DNA from: Ascidiaceihabitans sp047624005
GTDB taxonomy: Bacteria; Pseudomonadota; Alphaproteobacteria; Rhodobacterales; Rhodobacteraceae
Assembly: GCA_047624005.1 (NCBI GenBank)
Contig: JBLHPE010000024.1
Span: 1-26,473, forward strand
Length of the DNA: 26,473 nt
Reading direction: 5' to 3'
The position numbers were made by a program, and so were the translations under genes. The first letter of the stretch is position 1, and every line of letters starts with the position of its first letter. Below are positions 7,609 to 15,939 of the stretch, one piece after another. Below the pieces are notes generated by a model, which saw only the letters and a program-made list of their open reading frames with translations, did not search any database and was not told the origin of the DNA.

Positions 7609-8421
7609 TCACTTCGCGTCTGGGCCTAGCATGTGGTTCATTGAGACCGACGGTTGATCACAACCCGCCTCTCCCACAATCTTTGCCGGAATCCCTGCAA
7701 CAGTTTTACATGCTGGCACGTCCTGCAACACAACAGAACCCGCCGCGATGCGACTGCAATTTCCAACGCTGATATTTCCAAGAACTTTCGCTCCGGCACC
7801 AATCAGAACACCATCACCAATCTTAGGATGGCGATCCTCTTCTTCTTTGCCGGTGCCACCCAGAGTGACTGAATGCAGCATCGACACGTTGTCACCAACA
7901 ACTGCAGTCTCACCTATTACGATCGAATGAGCGTGATCAATCATAATTCCACGCCCGATACGGGCCGCGGGATGAATATCGACGCCAAAAATTTCTGAAA
8001 CTCGCATTTGAAAAAAATAGGCCAAATCCTTGTGACCTTGCGTCCAAAGATAGTGACCGACGCGGTAGGCTTGAATTGCCTGATACCCTTTGAAATAAAG
8101 GATTGGCTGCAACAAACGGTGGCACGCAGGATCACGCTCAAAGATCGCAACTAAATCCGCACGGGATGCCGCGACCAAAGACGGGTCTGCAGCGTACGCC
8201 TCTTCAACGATCTCGCGCACAACAACCATCGACATCTCATTCGAAGCCAGTTTGGCAGCTACACGATAAGAAAGCGCCTTCTCCAGTGATTTATGATGCA
8301 AAATACAGGCGTGAATAAAACCACCAACTAAAGGTTCGTCCAGAACTGCCTGACGTGCTTCATCCTGAATTTGTTCCCAAGCCGGATCTATAGATCGAAT
8401 ATCTGTGCGTATATCAGCCAT
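7609..8421 (-). CDS. cysE: Serine O-acetyltransferase
   Basis: Makes O-acetylserine from serine and acetyl-CoA, the first step of cysteine synthesis. The 270-residue product has the helical N-terminal SATase domain (about 10-115) and then the left-handed beta-helix of hexapeptide repeats from about 145. The catalytic pair is visible as Asp148 in VDIHPAARIG and His163 in MIDHAHS, spaced as in the E. coli enzyme. VSMLHSVTLGGTGK and VAGIPAKIV close the acetyl-CoA site. The ATG at 8421 is chosen because GAGAGG precedes it by about seven bases; a longer frame from 8481 adds 20 residues that do not match the family. It lies downstream of the GTA cluster on the same strand, a linkage known in R. capsulatus and relatives. 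Confidence 0.95.
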   Translation of the reverse strand: MADIRTDIRSIDPAWEQIQDEARQAVLDEPLVGGFIHACILHHKSLEKALSYRVAAKLASNEMSMVVVREIVEEAYAADPSLVAASRADLVAIFERDPACHRLLQPILYFKGYQAIQAYRVGHYLWTQGHKDLAYFFQMRVSEIFGVDIHPAARIGRGIMIDHAHSIVIGETAVVGDNVSMLHSVTLGGTGKEEEDRHPKIGDGVLIGAGAKVLGNISVGNCSRIAAGSVVLQDVPACKTVAGIPAKIVGEAGCDQPSVSMNHMLGPDAK

Positions 8422-8445
8422 TATGAGCCTCTCAGTTTCTCGGTT

Positions 8446-8475
8446 AGAATAGACATGTAAGACTTGAAATGCCAA
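8446..8475 (-). promoter_or_regulatory. Possible sigma70-type promoter of cysE
   Basis: On the minus strand TTGGCA (8475-8470) and TATTCT (8451-8446) are separated by 18 bases. The expected transcription start falls close before the cysE ribosome binding site. The match is moderate and unsupported by other data, but it would let cysE be expressed independently of the GTA operon. Confidence 0.35.
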
Positions 8476-8488
8476 ACGCAAAGCTGTG

Positions 8489-8519
8489 ATGGGTCATATT
8501 TCAAAAATGAATGACCCAT
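8489..8519. terminator. Hairpin between the GTA-linked small gene and cysE
   Basis: ATGGGTCAT at 8489-8497 is repeated in inverted form at 8511-8519, and part of the loop can also pair. The T-rich tract (TTCTTTT) follows the stem on the plus strand, not on the minus strand. It is therefore best placed to stop rightward (antisense) transcription, although the stem could also help end the GTA transcript. Confidence 0.45.
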
Positions 8520-8524
8520 TTCTT

Positions 8525-8830
8525 TTAAGTTTCAACTTTATCATTGGCTCTTGTTCGTCGTTTCATAAGCTGTTGCACGACCACCGATAGACACTCGCAG
8601 TAAGTGAAATCATCTAATGTTGGCTCTTTGGCCAATGGCCGTTTGCGGGCAGCAGCCGATAGCGTTCCATCACCAAAATCAGCATGTGCGCGTCCAAATC
8701 GACGGGTATAACGATCACCAAAATCAGTGTCTCGCAAGAGCATCATCGCCAATTCAATCCGTTTTTCAGGTTGCACAAGCAGCAAAGCGCGTGCAGCCGA
8801 CGTAAGATCATTCATCAAGACCGGCCTCAT
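8525..8830 (-). CDS. Conserved small protein downstream of the GTA cluster
   Basis: A 101-residue protein of unknown function. It is mostly alpha-helical by appearance, with an N-terminal RALLLVQPEKRIELAMMLL segment, an RFGRAHADFGDGTLSAAA motif and a DDFTYCECLSVVVQQL segment. I recall a similar small protein after g15 in other Rhodobacterales, but I cannot name a function. Its ATG overlaps the stop of g15 in TGATG, so it is coupled to the GTA operon. It contains two Cys (in YCEC) that could bind metal. It is not required by any known GTA assembly step that I am aware of. Confidence 0.75.
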   Translation of the reverse strand: MRPVLMNDLTSAARALLLVQPEKRIELAMMLLRDTDFGDRYTRRFGRAHADFGDGTLSAAARKRPLAKEPTLDDFTYCECLSVVVQQLMKRRTRANDKVET

Positions 8831-10356
8831 CAGGCTGCAACAATTGTCTGTGCAGCCAGCCCGACGCCAAATCGTGCTGAAACTTGCGCAACCTCAAATG
8901 AATAGAGCCCCACAACGCCATCAGCAGTGCGCATCCCCCCCGTATACGACCACATTACGTCAGAAACGAATGCCTCACGGATCACCTCACCACCAACTTT
9001 TACTTGAACTCGGTAACTTTCCGTTTCTTCATTCAGTGGCACTTCGGGCAAGGTCCAATCATCGCCATCCAAACGTGTTCGCCTAATCCAGTTAAATTCA
9101 TGATCCGGTGTACCCGACTTACGCAAGTGTACAGGCGCGTAGGGTCGCAATCCAACACCTTCAAACACATGGCTTTGCGCCACATACGACGGATCGTTAT
9201 TCGGCCTGACCGCCGGCCCGATTTGGAAGTTCTGCTCGATACGTCGTAAATTCGCTGCCATATCAATTTGGCTTGGCACGCCATTCAACAGCACAAACCA
9301 TGACCCCGCAGGCCAAATATCGGGCATCAACGCATCAGACCCCAATTGCCCACGCAATCTGTGTGACAATGCAAATGTACCAGCACTTACTAACTCTGCG
9401 TCTCTAAATTGAAACAACTCCCATTGGTCTGTCGATCCATCGCTAATCGCCGCCAGATTACTCCCACTCAGCAGCGCCTCTTGGGTAACCGAAGACAACG
9501 CACCAAAAGTCAGCTTCACCTCCAATGCGTCTCCCTGATCTGACAGCCCAGCGCGGGCACGTGGCATATCATTTTGAGTTACCCCAACTGTGGAACGAGC
9601 AGATAAAACATCACTCAAAACAAAGTTCTCATCCGTGAGCGATCTGTAGACAGCCACGTCCCCTGGCCAACGTGGTGCTGTGGCAGCCAAATATGGCGCA
9701 TGTGGCACTTCTTCACCTATGATCAAAGGCAGATCCATAAACAATGGCAGTACCGGAACAGCCGCCACAAACGCCTCAACACGGGCCAACTCTTCCGCGA
9801 TGTCTGACGGGTGATACACTTCGGGATCAATTCGCACCGCTTCTATCAATTGTGACGCACCGTGTTCGATCCTATCGACACGGAACCGACCACCGCCCTC
9901 ATCCCTGTCAGCAGGCAATAGGACCACGTCCCCTGCCCCGATCCCAATTTGGGATGGTGGCAATGCCATGCGGATCATATCACGAGCGGTTGCCGCCTCG
10001 GCCAACCAGCGCTCTGTTACCTGGCGACCCTCGGCTAAGGTCAGCGAAATTGGCAATTGCGAGGTAGACACAGCATGCGTAGCTTCATCTGGCCGCACAG
10101 CTTCTTCAATCGCGTTCTCGAAATTCCCATCGACCCGAACAAATCCAAGGCGCACACGGCCTGCTATCTCTGCCTCTGCCTCGCGGGTTTGTTCCAACGT
10201 TCCCTCGAACTCGCCGCCCAGCGCAAAGCGATCAGGATCAACGGGAACCGCCCCCATCCCGTCCCGCATCCGGAACCGCAACACTCCATCCCGCTCAATA
10301 GCGTCAAAGGCATAGCGCAGCATCAAGGGTTGCAAAGAGGCACGCGCATCCGCCAC
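8830..10356 (-). CDS. g15: C-terminal part of GTA megatron protein g15, split by in-frame stop
   Basis: Downstream half (508 residues) of the large tail-tip protein of the GTA, thought to act in host contact and DNA delivery. It starts at a GTG at 10356, the first usable start after the TAA that ends the upstream half. Both halves are in the same frame, and only four sense codons separate the stop from this GTG. No good ribosome binding site precedes it, so independent expression is doubtful. The protein continues the g15 sequence without loss: MADARASLQPLMLRYAFDAIERDGV is broken off mid-domain and its end is the normal g15 C-terminus. The stop overlaps the next gene in TGATG. Treat the two halves as one interrupted gene from 12750 to 8830, 1307 codons including stops. 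Confidence 0.8.
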   Translation of the reverse strand: MADARASLQPLMLRYAFDAIERDGVLRFRMRDGMGAVPVDPDRFALGGEFEGTLEQTREAEAEIAGRVRLGFVRVDGNFENAIEEAVRPDEATHAVSTSQLPISLTLAEGRQVTERWLAEAATARDMIRMALPPSQIGIGAGDVVLLPADRDEGGGRFRVDRIEHGASQLIEAVRIDPEVYHPSDIAEELARVEAFVAAVPVLPLFMDLPLIIGEEVPHAPYLAATAPRWPGDVAVYRSLTDENFVLSDVLSARSTVGVTQNDMPRARAGLSDQGDALEVKLTFGALSSVTQEALLSGSNLAAISDGSTDQWELFQFRDAELVSAGTFALSHRLRGQLGSDALMPDIWPAGSWFVLLNGVPSQIDMAANLRRIEQNFQIGPAVRPNNDPSYVAQSHVFEGVGLRPYAPVHLRKSGTPDHEFNWIRRTRLDGDDWTLPEVPLNEETESYRVQVKVGGEVIREAFVSDVMWSYTGGMRTADGVVGLYSFEVAQVSARFGVGLAAQTIVAA

Positions 10357-10368
10357 ATTCGTGCTGAT

Positions 10369-12750
10369 TTACCCACGCACATAGCCATACAGACTCGTTA
10401 CGTCGTGATGCACCATGCCAGCACGTTTGCATATCTCGTCCACAACGGACGCCAAGCTACGCGCCCCTGTACGACCATTAATCCAATGACCACGGGCATA
10501 ATTCGGACCGTCGCTCCAGACCTCCACGTTATTGGGAAATATTGGAAAGGGTCGCGCATCCCATGCCCAGACAAAGGCGCGGGACATATTTATCATTGGC
10601 CCATCATATTCCTCTGACACTGGATTGTTGTCGGGATCATTCCAGTATGATGCCATCGCCCGCAGATATTGCTTCTGCATAAGATCATCACGTGCCCCGT
10701 TTGAATGTTTGGGCAGGCTGCTTTCCGATGATTTTGCATCCAAGAATTTGTTGGGTTGATTTGTACCTTTATCAATCGCAGCACAGCCAAATTCGGTAAA
10801 CCAGATCGGCTTGGTCATAGGCTCCCATACCGTCGGAGTTAAAGACCGTACGCCCCCCACGCGTTCATAGTGCACCAAAGACCAAAAACTGCGGATGTCC
10901 TTATATCGAAACACCCAAGGTTCTGAGTGGGCCCCATCTGAAATAGCAGTACGTATCTGGGCTGCCTCCGCATCTATGGAATGGTAGTACCAATCATACC
11001 CCTCACCCCCTTCAATATTCAGGCGCAGGTAATCCAGATCATAGATCGATCCAAAGCCAGCATCCAAATGATCGACACCATCCCGCCAATCAGACAATGG
11101 CATGTAGTTATCGATACCAATGAAATCGATGTTGTCATCTGCCCACAGCGGATAAAGGTGGAAATAGCGATCCCCACTGCCGTCTTGAGGTGAATAACCA
11201 AAGTACTCGGACCAATCCGAGGCATAGCTGATCTTCGTCTCTGGCCCGACCAGCGTTCGGACCTCTGCTGCCAACGCAATCAACCGTGCAACAGCGGGAA
11301 AGCTATTCCCAGCCCCCCGTATCTGTGTCAGCCCACGCATTTCAGACCCAATACAAAATGCTTCGACTCCGCCTGCCAATGAGCACAACGCGGCGTAATG
11401 CAGAATAAATCGCGACAGGCTCCATTCATCAGGACCGTTATACAAAACGCAATCACCGTGAATGACAAAGTCAGACGCCACAGCATTCCCAAAGAACGCA
11501 GCAACTTCAGACGCGGCCACAGCTGTACCGTCGACCGTCCCCACCATATTTGGGGCCTTTGAGGTTGTAATTCGCCCACGCCATGGCAAATGCGGCTGGC
11601 CCAGCGCATCACTGTATGGGTCAGGCAGCAGATTGCCCTCTTGCTGGTCCATCAAGATGAAGGGGTAGAACATCACAGCTTTGCCAGCGGCGTTCATCGC
11701 CTGTATGGCTTCAACCACAGAATTGTCCGCGGGGGTGCCGCCGTATATAGGACGCCCCTTTATCGTGGCGATCAATGGGGCGGCAGCACGCGGTGTATCA
11801 GATACAATCCACGGCATATTCTCGCCATCGACATCGTGGCGCTCTACCTTGGGGCGCACGGTGCAAGACCCACACCGCAGATCATCCCCAAACCACGACA
11901 CAATCAACGAGGCCGCCTCAGAATTTGGCAACTCATCACCCATTGCTTCCAAAGACGTCGCAAAGTCTGTCTTTCCTGATGGTGAATGCACATTCGCGCT
12001 GTATCGGTCCGTTGCGCCATCCGTGTAAAACACTGGCGTCGTGGCCAATGCATACTCCCCAGTACCTGGGATCAAAGCGACAGCTTTCACCGCGCGCGTT
12101 ATCTCATCTTCTGCGCCTATCTCATCTGGCTGCTCAGGGCGCACCACCTCAAATGAAAACTGCGGCACACGATTGCCAAACTGCTGCAGCTGCAAACCTT
12201 CCAATACAACATAGGCCGTCCCACGATATGCAGGGACCTGCCCCACGCCTTCAATCGCCTCGATCACCGAATCTGGCTGTTGGTCATCACCACCCAAGTA
12301 AACCCGCATGTTTAGATCATCTGGCGTGATTTCATCACCATCGACCCAGATGCGGCCCACTCGTGTGATCTCTCCCTCACACAGGGCAATGGCAAGACTA
12401 ACGGAGTAACTAAACTCTTTGGTGACAGGCTGGCTTGGCCCACCTTTGCCACCACCAGAAACCGTCACCGCCTCAATAAAATCAGAGGACCAGATGATCT
12501 GCCCGCCCAATCGCATGCGGCCATAAACCTGCGCAACCGCATCACCTTCACCAGCGTTGGTAAGTCGGAACTTATCAACGCGGCCCGTTTCAACCACATC
12601 AGATCCCTGCCCCATCAGGCGTTGATCAATGACCTTGCCCAATGTCGCGCCAACGGCACGCCCAATCACAACCGAAGACAGACCCGCAAAGGTGCCCCCA
12701 AGTGATCCACCAATAGCGGCCCCTGCCGCCGAAAGAAGTACCGTCGCCAT
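10369..12750 (-). CDS. g15: N-terminal part of GTA megatron protein g15 (TIM-barrel-like tail protein)
   Basis: First 793 residues of the GTA host-specificity (megatron) protein. It opens with MATVLLSAAGAAIGGSLGG, a hydrophobic glycine-rich segment usual in phage tail-tip proteins. The middle part (about residues 400-710) has the TIM-barrel glycoside-hydrolase-like GTA domain, with SYASDWSEYFGY, FIGIDNYMPLSDWRDG and KPIWFTEFGCAAIDKG. The frame ends at TAA (10371-10369) directly after LYGYVRG, inside what I judge to be the phage-tail_3 type domain. The start at 12750 is chosen because it overlaps the g14 stop in TGATG; 17 extra codons upstream lie within g14. Homologues of about 1300 residues are uninterrupted, so this is probably a nonsense mutation, a sequencing error or a readthrough site. 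Confidence 0.85.
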   Translation of the reverse strand: MATVLLSAAGAAIGGSLGGTFAGLSSVVIGRAVGATLGKVIDQRLMGQGSDVVETGRVDKFRLTNAGEGDAVAQVYGRMRLGGQIIWSSDFIEAVTVSGGGKGGPSQPVTKEFSYSVSLAIALCEGEITRVGRIWVDGDEITPDDLNMRVYLGGDDQQPDSVIEAIEGVGQVPAYRGTAYVVLEGLQLQQFGNRVPQFSFEVVRPEQPDEIGAEDEITRAVKAVALIPGTGEYALATTPVFYTDGATDRYSANVHSPSGKTDFATSLEAMGDELPNSEAASLIVSWFGDDLRCGSCTVRPKVERHDVDGENMPWIVSDTPRAAAPLIATIKGRPIYGGTPADNSVVEAIQAMNAAGKAVMFYPFILMDQQEGNLLPDPYSDALGQPHLPWRGRITTSKAPNMVGTVDGTAVAASEVAAFFGNAVASDFVIHGDCVLYNGPDEWSLSRFILHYAALCSLAGGVEAFCIGSEMRGLTQIRGAGNSFPAVARLIALAAEVRTLVGPETKISYASDWSEYFGYSPQDGSGDRYFHLYPLWADDNIDFIGIDNYMPLSDWRDGVDHLDAGFGSIYDLDYLRLNIEGGEGYDWYYHSIDAEAAQIRTAISDGAHSEPWVFRYKDIRSFWSLVHYERVGGVRSLTPTVWEPMTKPIWFTEFGCAAIDKGTNQPNKFLDAKSSESSLPKHSNGARDDLMQKQYLRAMASYWNDPDNNPVSEEYDGPMINMSRAFVWAWDARPFPIFPNNVEVWSDGPNYARGHWINGRTGARSLASVVDEICKRAGMVHHDVTSLYGYVRG

Positions 12751-13208
12751 CAGCTGTCCCCCTCTGGAAATGCAAAACGCGCCACAATGCGGCGACGCCA
12801 CGGGGCGCTCAGCGGGCTTTCGACCACTCCATGCCCTGAATATGCGTGAATAAAACTGGGGTTCTCCCCCACACGGCCCTGAAGGCCCAAATGCTTGGCC
12901 ACAGCGCCACTGCGCATACGAAACAACAGCACGTCGCCCGCGGCGACATCATCAACCATCTTGGCAGACAAATGACGCACAGCTGCGGCCCACAGACGTT
13001 CCTCCACCTGTGGTTCGGACCAATCCATAGAATAGGCAGGCACCGCCTCAGGCTCCCCTCCCAGCACCTCACGCCACACACCGCGCAACAGTCCTAAACA
13101 ATCTGTTCCAGCCCCGCGAACCGAGGATTGATGCACATAAGGCGTCCCTACCCAATCACGGGCCACAGACACTACCGCATTTCCGATTAAAGTCTCAGGA
13201 AAACTCAT
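12750..13208 (-). CDS. g14: GTA tail NlpC/P60 cell-wall peptidase g14
   Basis: A 152-residue NlpC/P60 family peptidase carried at the GTA tail tip, believed to open the peptidoglycan of the recipient cell. Catalytic residues are in place: Cys37 in GAGTDCLGLLRG, His106 in AVAKHLGLQ, and a further polar residue in FIHAYSGHGVVES near 119-131. There is no signal peptide, as expected for a particle component. The ATG overlaps the g13 stop by four bases, and the stop overlaps g15 by one, so it lies inside the coupled tail-tip block g12-g15. The gene appears intact. Confidence 0.92.
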   Translation of the reverse strand: MSFPETLIGNAVVSVARDWVGTPYVHQSSVRGAGTDCLGLLRGVWREVLGGEPEAVPAYSMDWSEPQVEERLWAAAVRHLSAKMVDDVAAGDVLLFRMRSGAVAKHLGLQGRVGENPSFIHAYSGHGVVESPLSAPWRRRIVARFAFPEGDS

Positions 13209-14092
13209 CGTCTGCTCCCCCCCGTGTTGGCATCCGCACGTTTGGGATAGCGGACCATCCAGTCCTCACCGGGCAAATCAGGGAAGCCTTGAAAGTTCAA
13301 AACATTGGTGAACTTGGCCGAACAGGTCTCAAACCGCTTGTCACAGCCCGCGGTTAGCCGCACGACAGTACCAGCCTCCAGAACACCACGCATAGGTTCC
13401 CACAACTCAACGACGCGATCTTTGCCGATAAAGCGATCATCCTTGACCATGCCCCAAAGACCAATGCCATCACCACTCAGCACATCCAGACGGCCACGTT
13501 GGAACCACTGCACATCAAAGTCGGTAAAACCCTCCCAGCGCAGAATGCGACGGTCCTCGATCCGCTCCACCGCAAGTTCTGAAAAGAAACTTGCAGTTTT
13601 GGTGTCAAAACGACAGCCCTTGTCTCCCAAAACGGCAGTACATGGCTTTTGATAAATACGCCCCAACGGACGATTCAACGCTTCTGTCAGCCCGCGTAAT
13701 TCTGCATGGAACGCACCACCTGCGCGGCGCATCTCGCCAATTGTGCCGCGAAACTGCAACCACCGGACGGACACATCCGCCCAGTTGACCAACCACGCCC
13801 GCACTTCGGCCCCGTCAAAGCGACCCGCTTCAATGTCGGTTTCTGTAATCGACGCATCAGACAACGCGCCCAGCGCCTCGGTATTGTCCACAGACAGACC
13901 TGTGCTTTGAGTCAACGCTGCTGCGGTCAAACCAGTCTCGGCTTTGAACGCTACCCCCTCAAACGCCAACGGCAAGTCGTGATCGGTAAAGCCATATTCG
14001 ACCACATCCGCGCGGGTGATCGCCCAACAGCGACACAGCGTTGTTAATCCACTGGCGGCATGATCCAGAAACGCCGTTGATTGACCCGCCAT
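13205..14092 (-). CDS. g13: GTA tail hub protein g13 (DUF2163 / BR0599 type)
   Basis: A 295-residue baseplate hub protein. The N-terminal DUF2163-like part has ADVVEYGFTDHDLPLAFEG and DIEAGRFDGAEVRAWLVNW; the C-terminal part is the phage BR0599-like domain, ending DLPGEDWMVRYPKRAD. Four cysteines in two pairs, CTAVLGDKGC and CDKRFETC, are typical; I recall a metal or iron-sulfur site in the GTA hub, but this is not shown by the sequence alone. The ATG at 14092 shares one base with the g12 stop in TGATG; a GTG three bases earlier is also possible. Intact and of usual length. Confidence 0.92.
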   Translation of the reverse strand: MAGQSTAFLDHAASGLTTLCRCWAITRADVVEYGFTDHDLPLAFEGVAFKAETGLTAAALTQSTGLSVDNTEALGALSDASITETDIEAGRFDGAEVRAWLVNWADVSVRWLQFRGTIGEMRRAGGAFHAELRGLTEALNRPLGRIYQKPCTAVLGDKGCRFDTKTASFFSELAVERIEDRRILRWEGFTDFDVQWFQRGRLDVLSGDGIGLWGMVKDDRFIGKDRVVELWEPMRGVLEAGTVVRLTAGCDKRFETCSAKFTNVLNFQGFPDLPGEDWMVRYPKRADANTGGSRR

Positions 14093-14724
14093 CACACACG
14101 CACCTCGATGATTGGGACATTCAGCGCTTCACCCGCCTGAAAACTGGCCACACTGGTGTGAATATGATCGGTGTCAAACCGCACTGGCACATCGAACTCA
14201 TAGCCCGCCGTGATCGGCATATCGGGATCTGGGGGATGGGAAAACGTGACCAAACCAGTTGTTGTATCAAAGTCGTAATCAATACCTTCTTGCAACTCGT
14301 CACGGGCCACGCCAACACGCACAGTGCTTTTCACCGGTTTGGTGATGGGACGTGTGTAGGTATGACCACCAGAGCGATAGACCTTCACCAGTGGAAACAC
14401 TGACGTCACACCATCGCCAATCGCAATCTCCTGATCCTCAAAGGTGATATCACCCGTCGCGATCGAGGATTTGTAGTCAGACCAATCTTTCCAGCGAAAC
14501 GCATACATCTGACCCATGCGGGCCTCGAAGAACGCGATCACTTTTTCAACGTCATCAAGCGAACGCATACCCAACCCCGCGTCATAGCGGCGTTTGGAAT
14601 GTAGCCACGGCGCATTACGTTCCTCGTGACCATTGGCCAACGTGACAACTTCGGTGCGCCGTTCTGGGCCACCAACAGAGCCAAAGCTAAGCGAGGCCGG
14701 AAATCTAACTTCGTGAAATGACAT
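14092..14724 (-). CDS. g12: GTA distal tail protein g12 (DUF2460)
   Basis: A 210-residue DUF2460 family protein that forms the distal ring at the end of the GTA tail tube. Family marks are the N-terminal FHEVRFPASLSFGSVGGPER, then NGHEERNAPWLHSKRRYDAG, FFEARMGQMYAFRWKDWSDY and the closing RFDTDHIHTSVASFQAG. A GAGGGAG ribosome binding site stands about seven bases before the ATG. It follows g11 after a gap of 40 bases and overlaps g13 by one base. The gene is intact, with no anomaly seen. Confidence 0.93.
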   Translation of the reverse strand: MSFHEVRFPASLSFGSVGGPERRTEVVTLANGHEERNAPWLHSKRRYDAGLGMRSLDDVEKVIAFFEARMGQMYAFRWKDWSDYKSSIATGDITFEDQEIAIGDGVTSVFPLVKVYRSGGHTYTRPITKPVKSTVRVGVARDELQEGIDYDFDTTTGLVTFSHPPDPDMPITAGYEFDVPVRFDTDHIHTSVASFQAGEALNVPIIEVRV

Positions 14725-14764
14725 AGTGATGCTCCCTCAAATGCCGATAATTTTGAATTTTGAA

Positions 14765-15424
14765 TTAACGGTTGCGATTGCCACGACCCAAGGCGCGGCT
14801 CATCTGTGCGGCAATCTGGTTTTGACTGCGCTTGAACCCCTGCGCGTCAGGGGTGGTGATGTTCATAACAATGTTGGTGGCCCCGCCACCGCCGCCGCGC
14901 ACACCCAGCTTGCCATCAGGGCCACGGGCCAGCGGCATAATGGCTTCAGGCCCCGCTTCACCCATGACGCCCATGCCACCGCGCATCCCAAAGGGTGTCG
15001 CACTGCTGACGATACCACCATTGGCAAAAGGCATCACGCGGCCCTGACTAAACGGCGCACCATTGGCAAAAGGCAAAATGCCCTGCACCAATCCTCCTAC
15101 CCCTTGGGCAATCAAACCACCCACATGATTGGTGACGGGTTTCATCGCGGCATTATAAGTCGCGTTGATCATCGAATTGGCGACCGTCTTCAAAGCGTCC
15201 GACAGCTTATCACCGTCAAACACCACACCATCAAAGGCTTTGCGCAACCCTCTGGACAGGCCGCGCTCCAACGTGGCCACATCCTTGCCCGTTTCAGACA
15301 AAGTGCCCCGCATCTTGCGCAATTCACCGCTAAACTGGCCAACAAGGTGGGTTGCCTCCCCCACATTATCGCCCATCTGATCCGCAGCTTCGCTTAGATC
15401 ATCAAATCGTTGTAGATTACTCAT
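14765..15424 (-). CDS. g11: GTA tape measure protein g11
   Basis: A short tape measure protein of 219 residues, which sets the length of the short GTA tail and may help DNA exit. It has an N-terminal helical part (SEAADQMGDNVGEATHLVGQ and heptad-like LSETGKDVATLERGLSRGL), a small hydrophobic glycine-rich segment (GGLIAQGVGGLVQGILPFANG) and the C-terminal motif MGEAGPEAIMPLARGPDGK common to tape measure proteins. The ATG overlaps g10.1 by four bases. The stop lies within a small tandem repeat of ATTCAAA. The length equals that of the R. capsulatus protein as I recall it, so the tail length is probably unchanged. Confidence 0.9.
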   Translation of the reverse strand: MSNLQRFDDLSEAADQMGDNVGEATHLVGQFSGELRKMRGTLSETGKDVATLERGLSRGLRKAFDGVVFDGDKLSDALKTVANSMINATYNAAMKPVTNHVGGLIAQGVGGLVQGILPFANGAPFSQGRVMPFANGGIVSSATPFGMRGGMGVMGEAGPEAIMPLARGPDGKLGVRGGGGGATNIVMNITTPDAQGFKRSQNQIAAQMSRALGRGNRNR

Positions 15425-15612
15425 CTCTCGCTCCCTTCACTTGTGTCAGGATAGGCCGCCATCAATGCGCCCAGGCCACCGCTTAAAAGCGGGGCAGACA
15501 CGGCGGTATCCCCTAACATCAGTTGCAATTCGGCAGGGGTCACGCGCCAAAAGGCATCAGGTTCTAGACCCAATCCCTGTATGCCTGCCCGCATTAACGC
15601 TGGCCAATCCAT
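15421..15612 (-). CDS. GTA small tail assembly protein g10.1
   Basis: A 63-residue protein of the small phage tail-assembly family found between g10 and g11 in GTA clusters. It shows MDWPALMRAGIQGLGLEPDAF, then WRVTPAELQLMLG, the usual core of this family. It probably acts with g10 as a tail assembly chaperone around the tape measure protein, by analogy with siphophage G and GT proteins. Its ATG is three bases after the g10 stop, and its end overlaps g11 by four bases. Here the two chaperone-like genes are separate frames with independent starts, not an evident programmed frameshift. Confidence 0.85.
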   Translation of the reverse strand: MDWPALMRAGIQGLGLEPDAFWRVTPAELQLMLGDTAVSAPLLSGGLGALMAAYPDTSEGSER

Positions 15613-15615
15613 GCC

Positions 15616-15939
15616 TTAAACCTCAGGTAGAACAAATGCGCGAGCCAGCAGTTCAGCCGCCGCACGTGCGCCAGCCATTGGGCCACCCTCAATCACGGCA
15701 GCGCCCAATGCCTCTGGGGCCACAGGGCAATCACCGCTTTGTAAACCCGCACCCAGCAATGCAATGACATCACGCGATGAGAACGCGCCGCCTTCAAATC
15801 GCTGAACTAAGTCCACCAATGATCCGACCTGCAATGCAGCTTCCAACGAGGCAAGCGCGCCCAGTGTCAGCCGCATCACACACCGTTCGCCATTAATGAC
15901 CAAGGCCACGTCGCCGCGCCAAGGGTTGGTCCCACTCAT
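15616..15939 (-). CDS. g10: GTA tail assembly chaperone-like protein g10
   Basis: A 107-residue protein of the GTA gene 10 family. It has the pattern of a phage tail assembly chaperone: a short beta N-terminus (GDVALVINGERCVMRLTLGALASLEAAL) followed by helices with DLVQRFEGGAFSSRDVIALLGAGL. It is expected in assembly but not in the finished particle. The ATG overlaps the tail tube gene g9 by four bases. It is followed by g10.1 after three bases. No anomaly seen. Confidence 0.88.
   Translation of the reverse strand: MSGTNPWRGDVALVINGERCVMRLTLGALASLEAALQVGSLVDLVQRFEGGAFSSRDVIALLGAGLQSGDCPVAPEALGAAVIEGGPMAGARAAAELLARAFVLPEV

Noticed and set aside
9744..10617. Several plus-strand open frames opposite g15
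   Set aside because: Compositionally they are mirror images of the coding strand and carry no motifs.
12751..12801. Earlier start of g15, 17 codons upstream
   Set aside because: Those codons lie in g14. The ATG at 12750 overlaps the g14 stop in TGATG and gives the family-like N-terminus.
14748..14768. Tandem repeat ATTCAAA at the end of g11 as a phase-variable tract
   Set aside because: Only two copies are present and they lie at the stop codon, so a change would barely alter the protein.
14726..15397. Plus-strand open frame of 223 residues
   Set aside because: It lies wholly opposite the tape measure gene g11, which has family motifs; the translation is His/Arg-rich and resembles no family.
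15421..15939. Programmed frameshift between g10 and g10.1, as in siphophage tail chaperones
   Set aside because: g10 has a normal stop and g10.1 has its own ATG and ribosome binding site. No slippery heptamer was noticed near the g10 stop.
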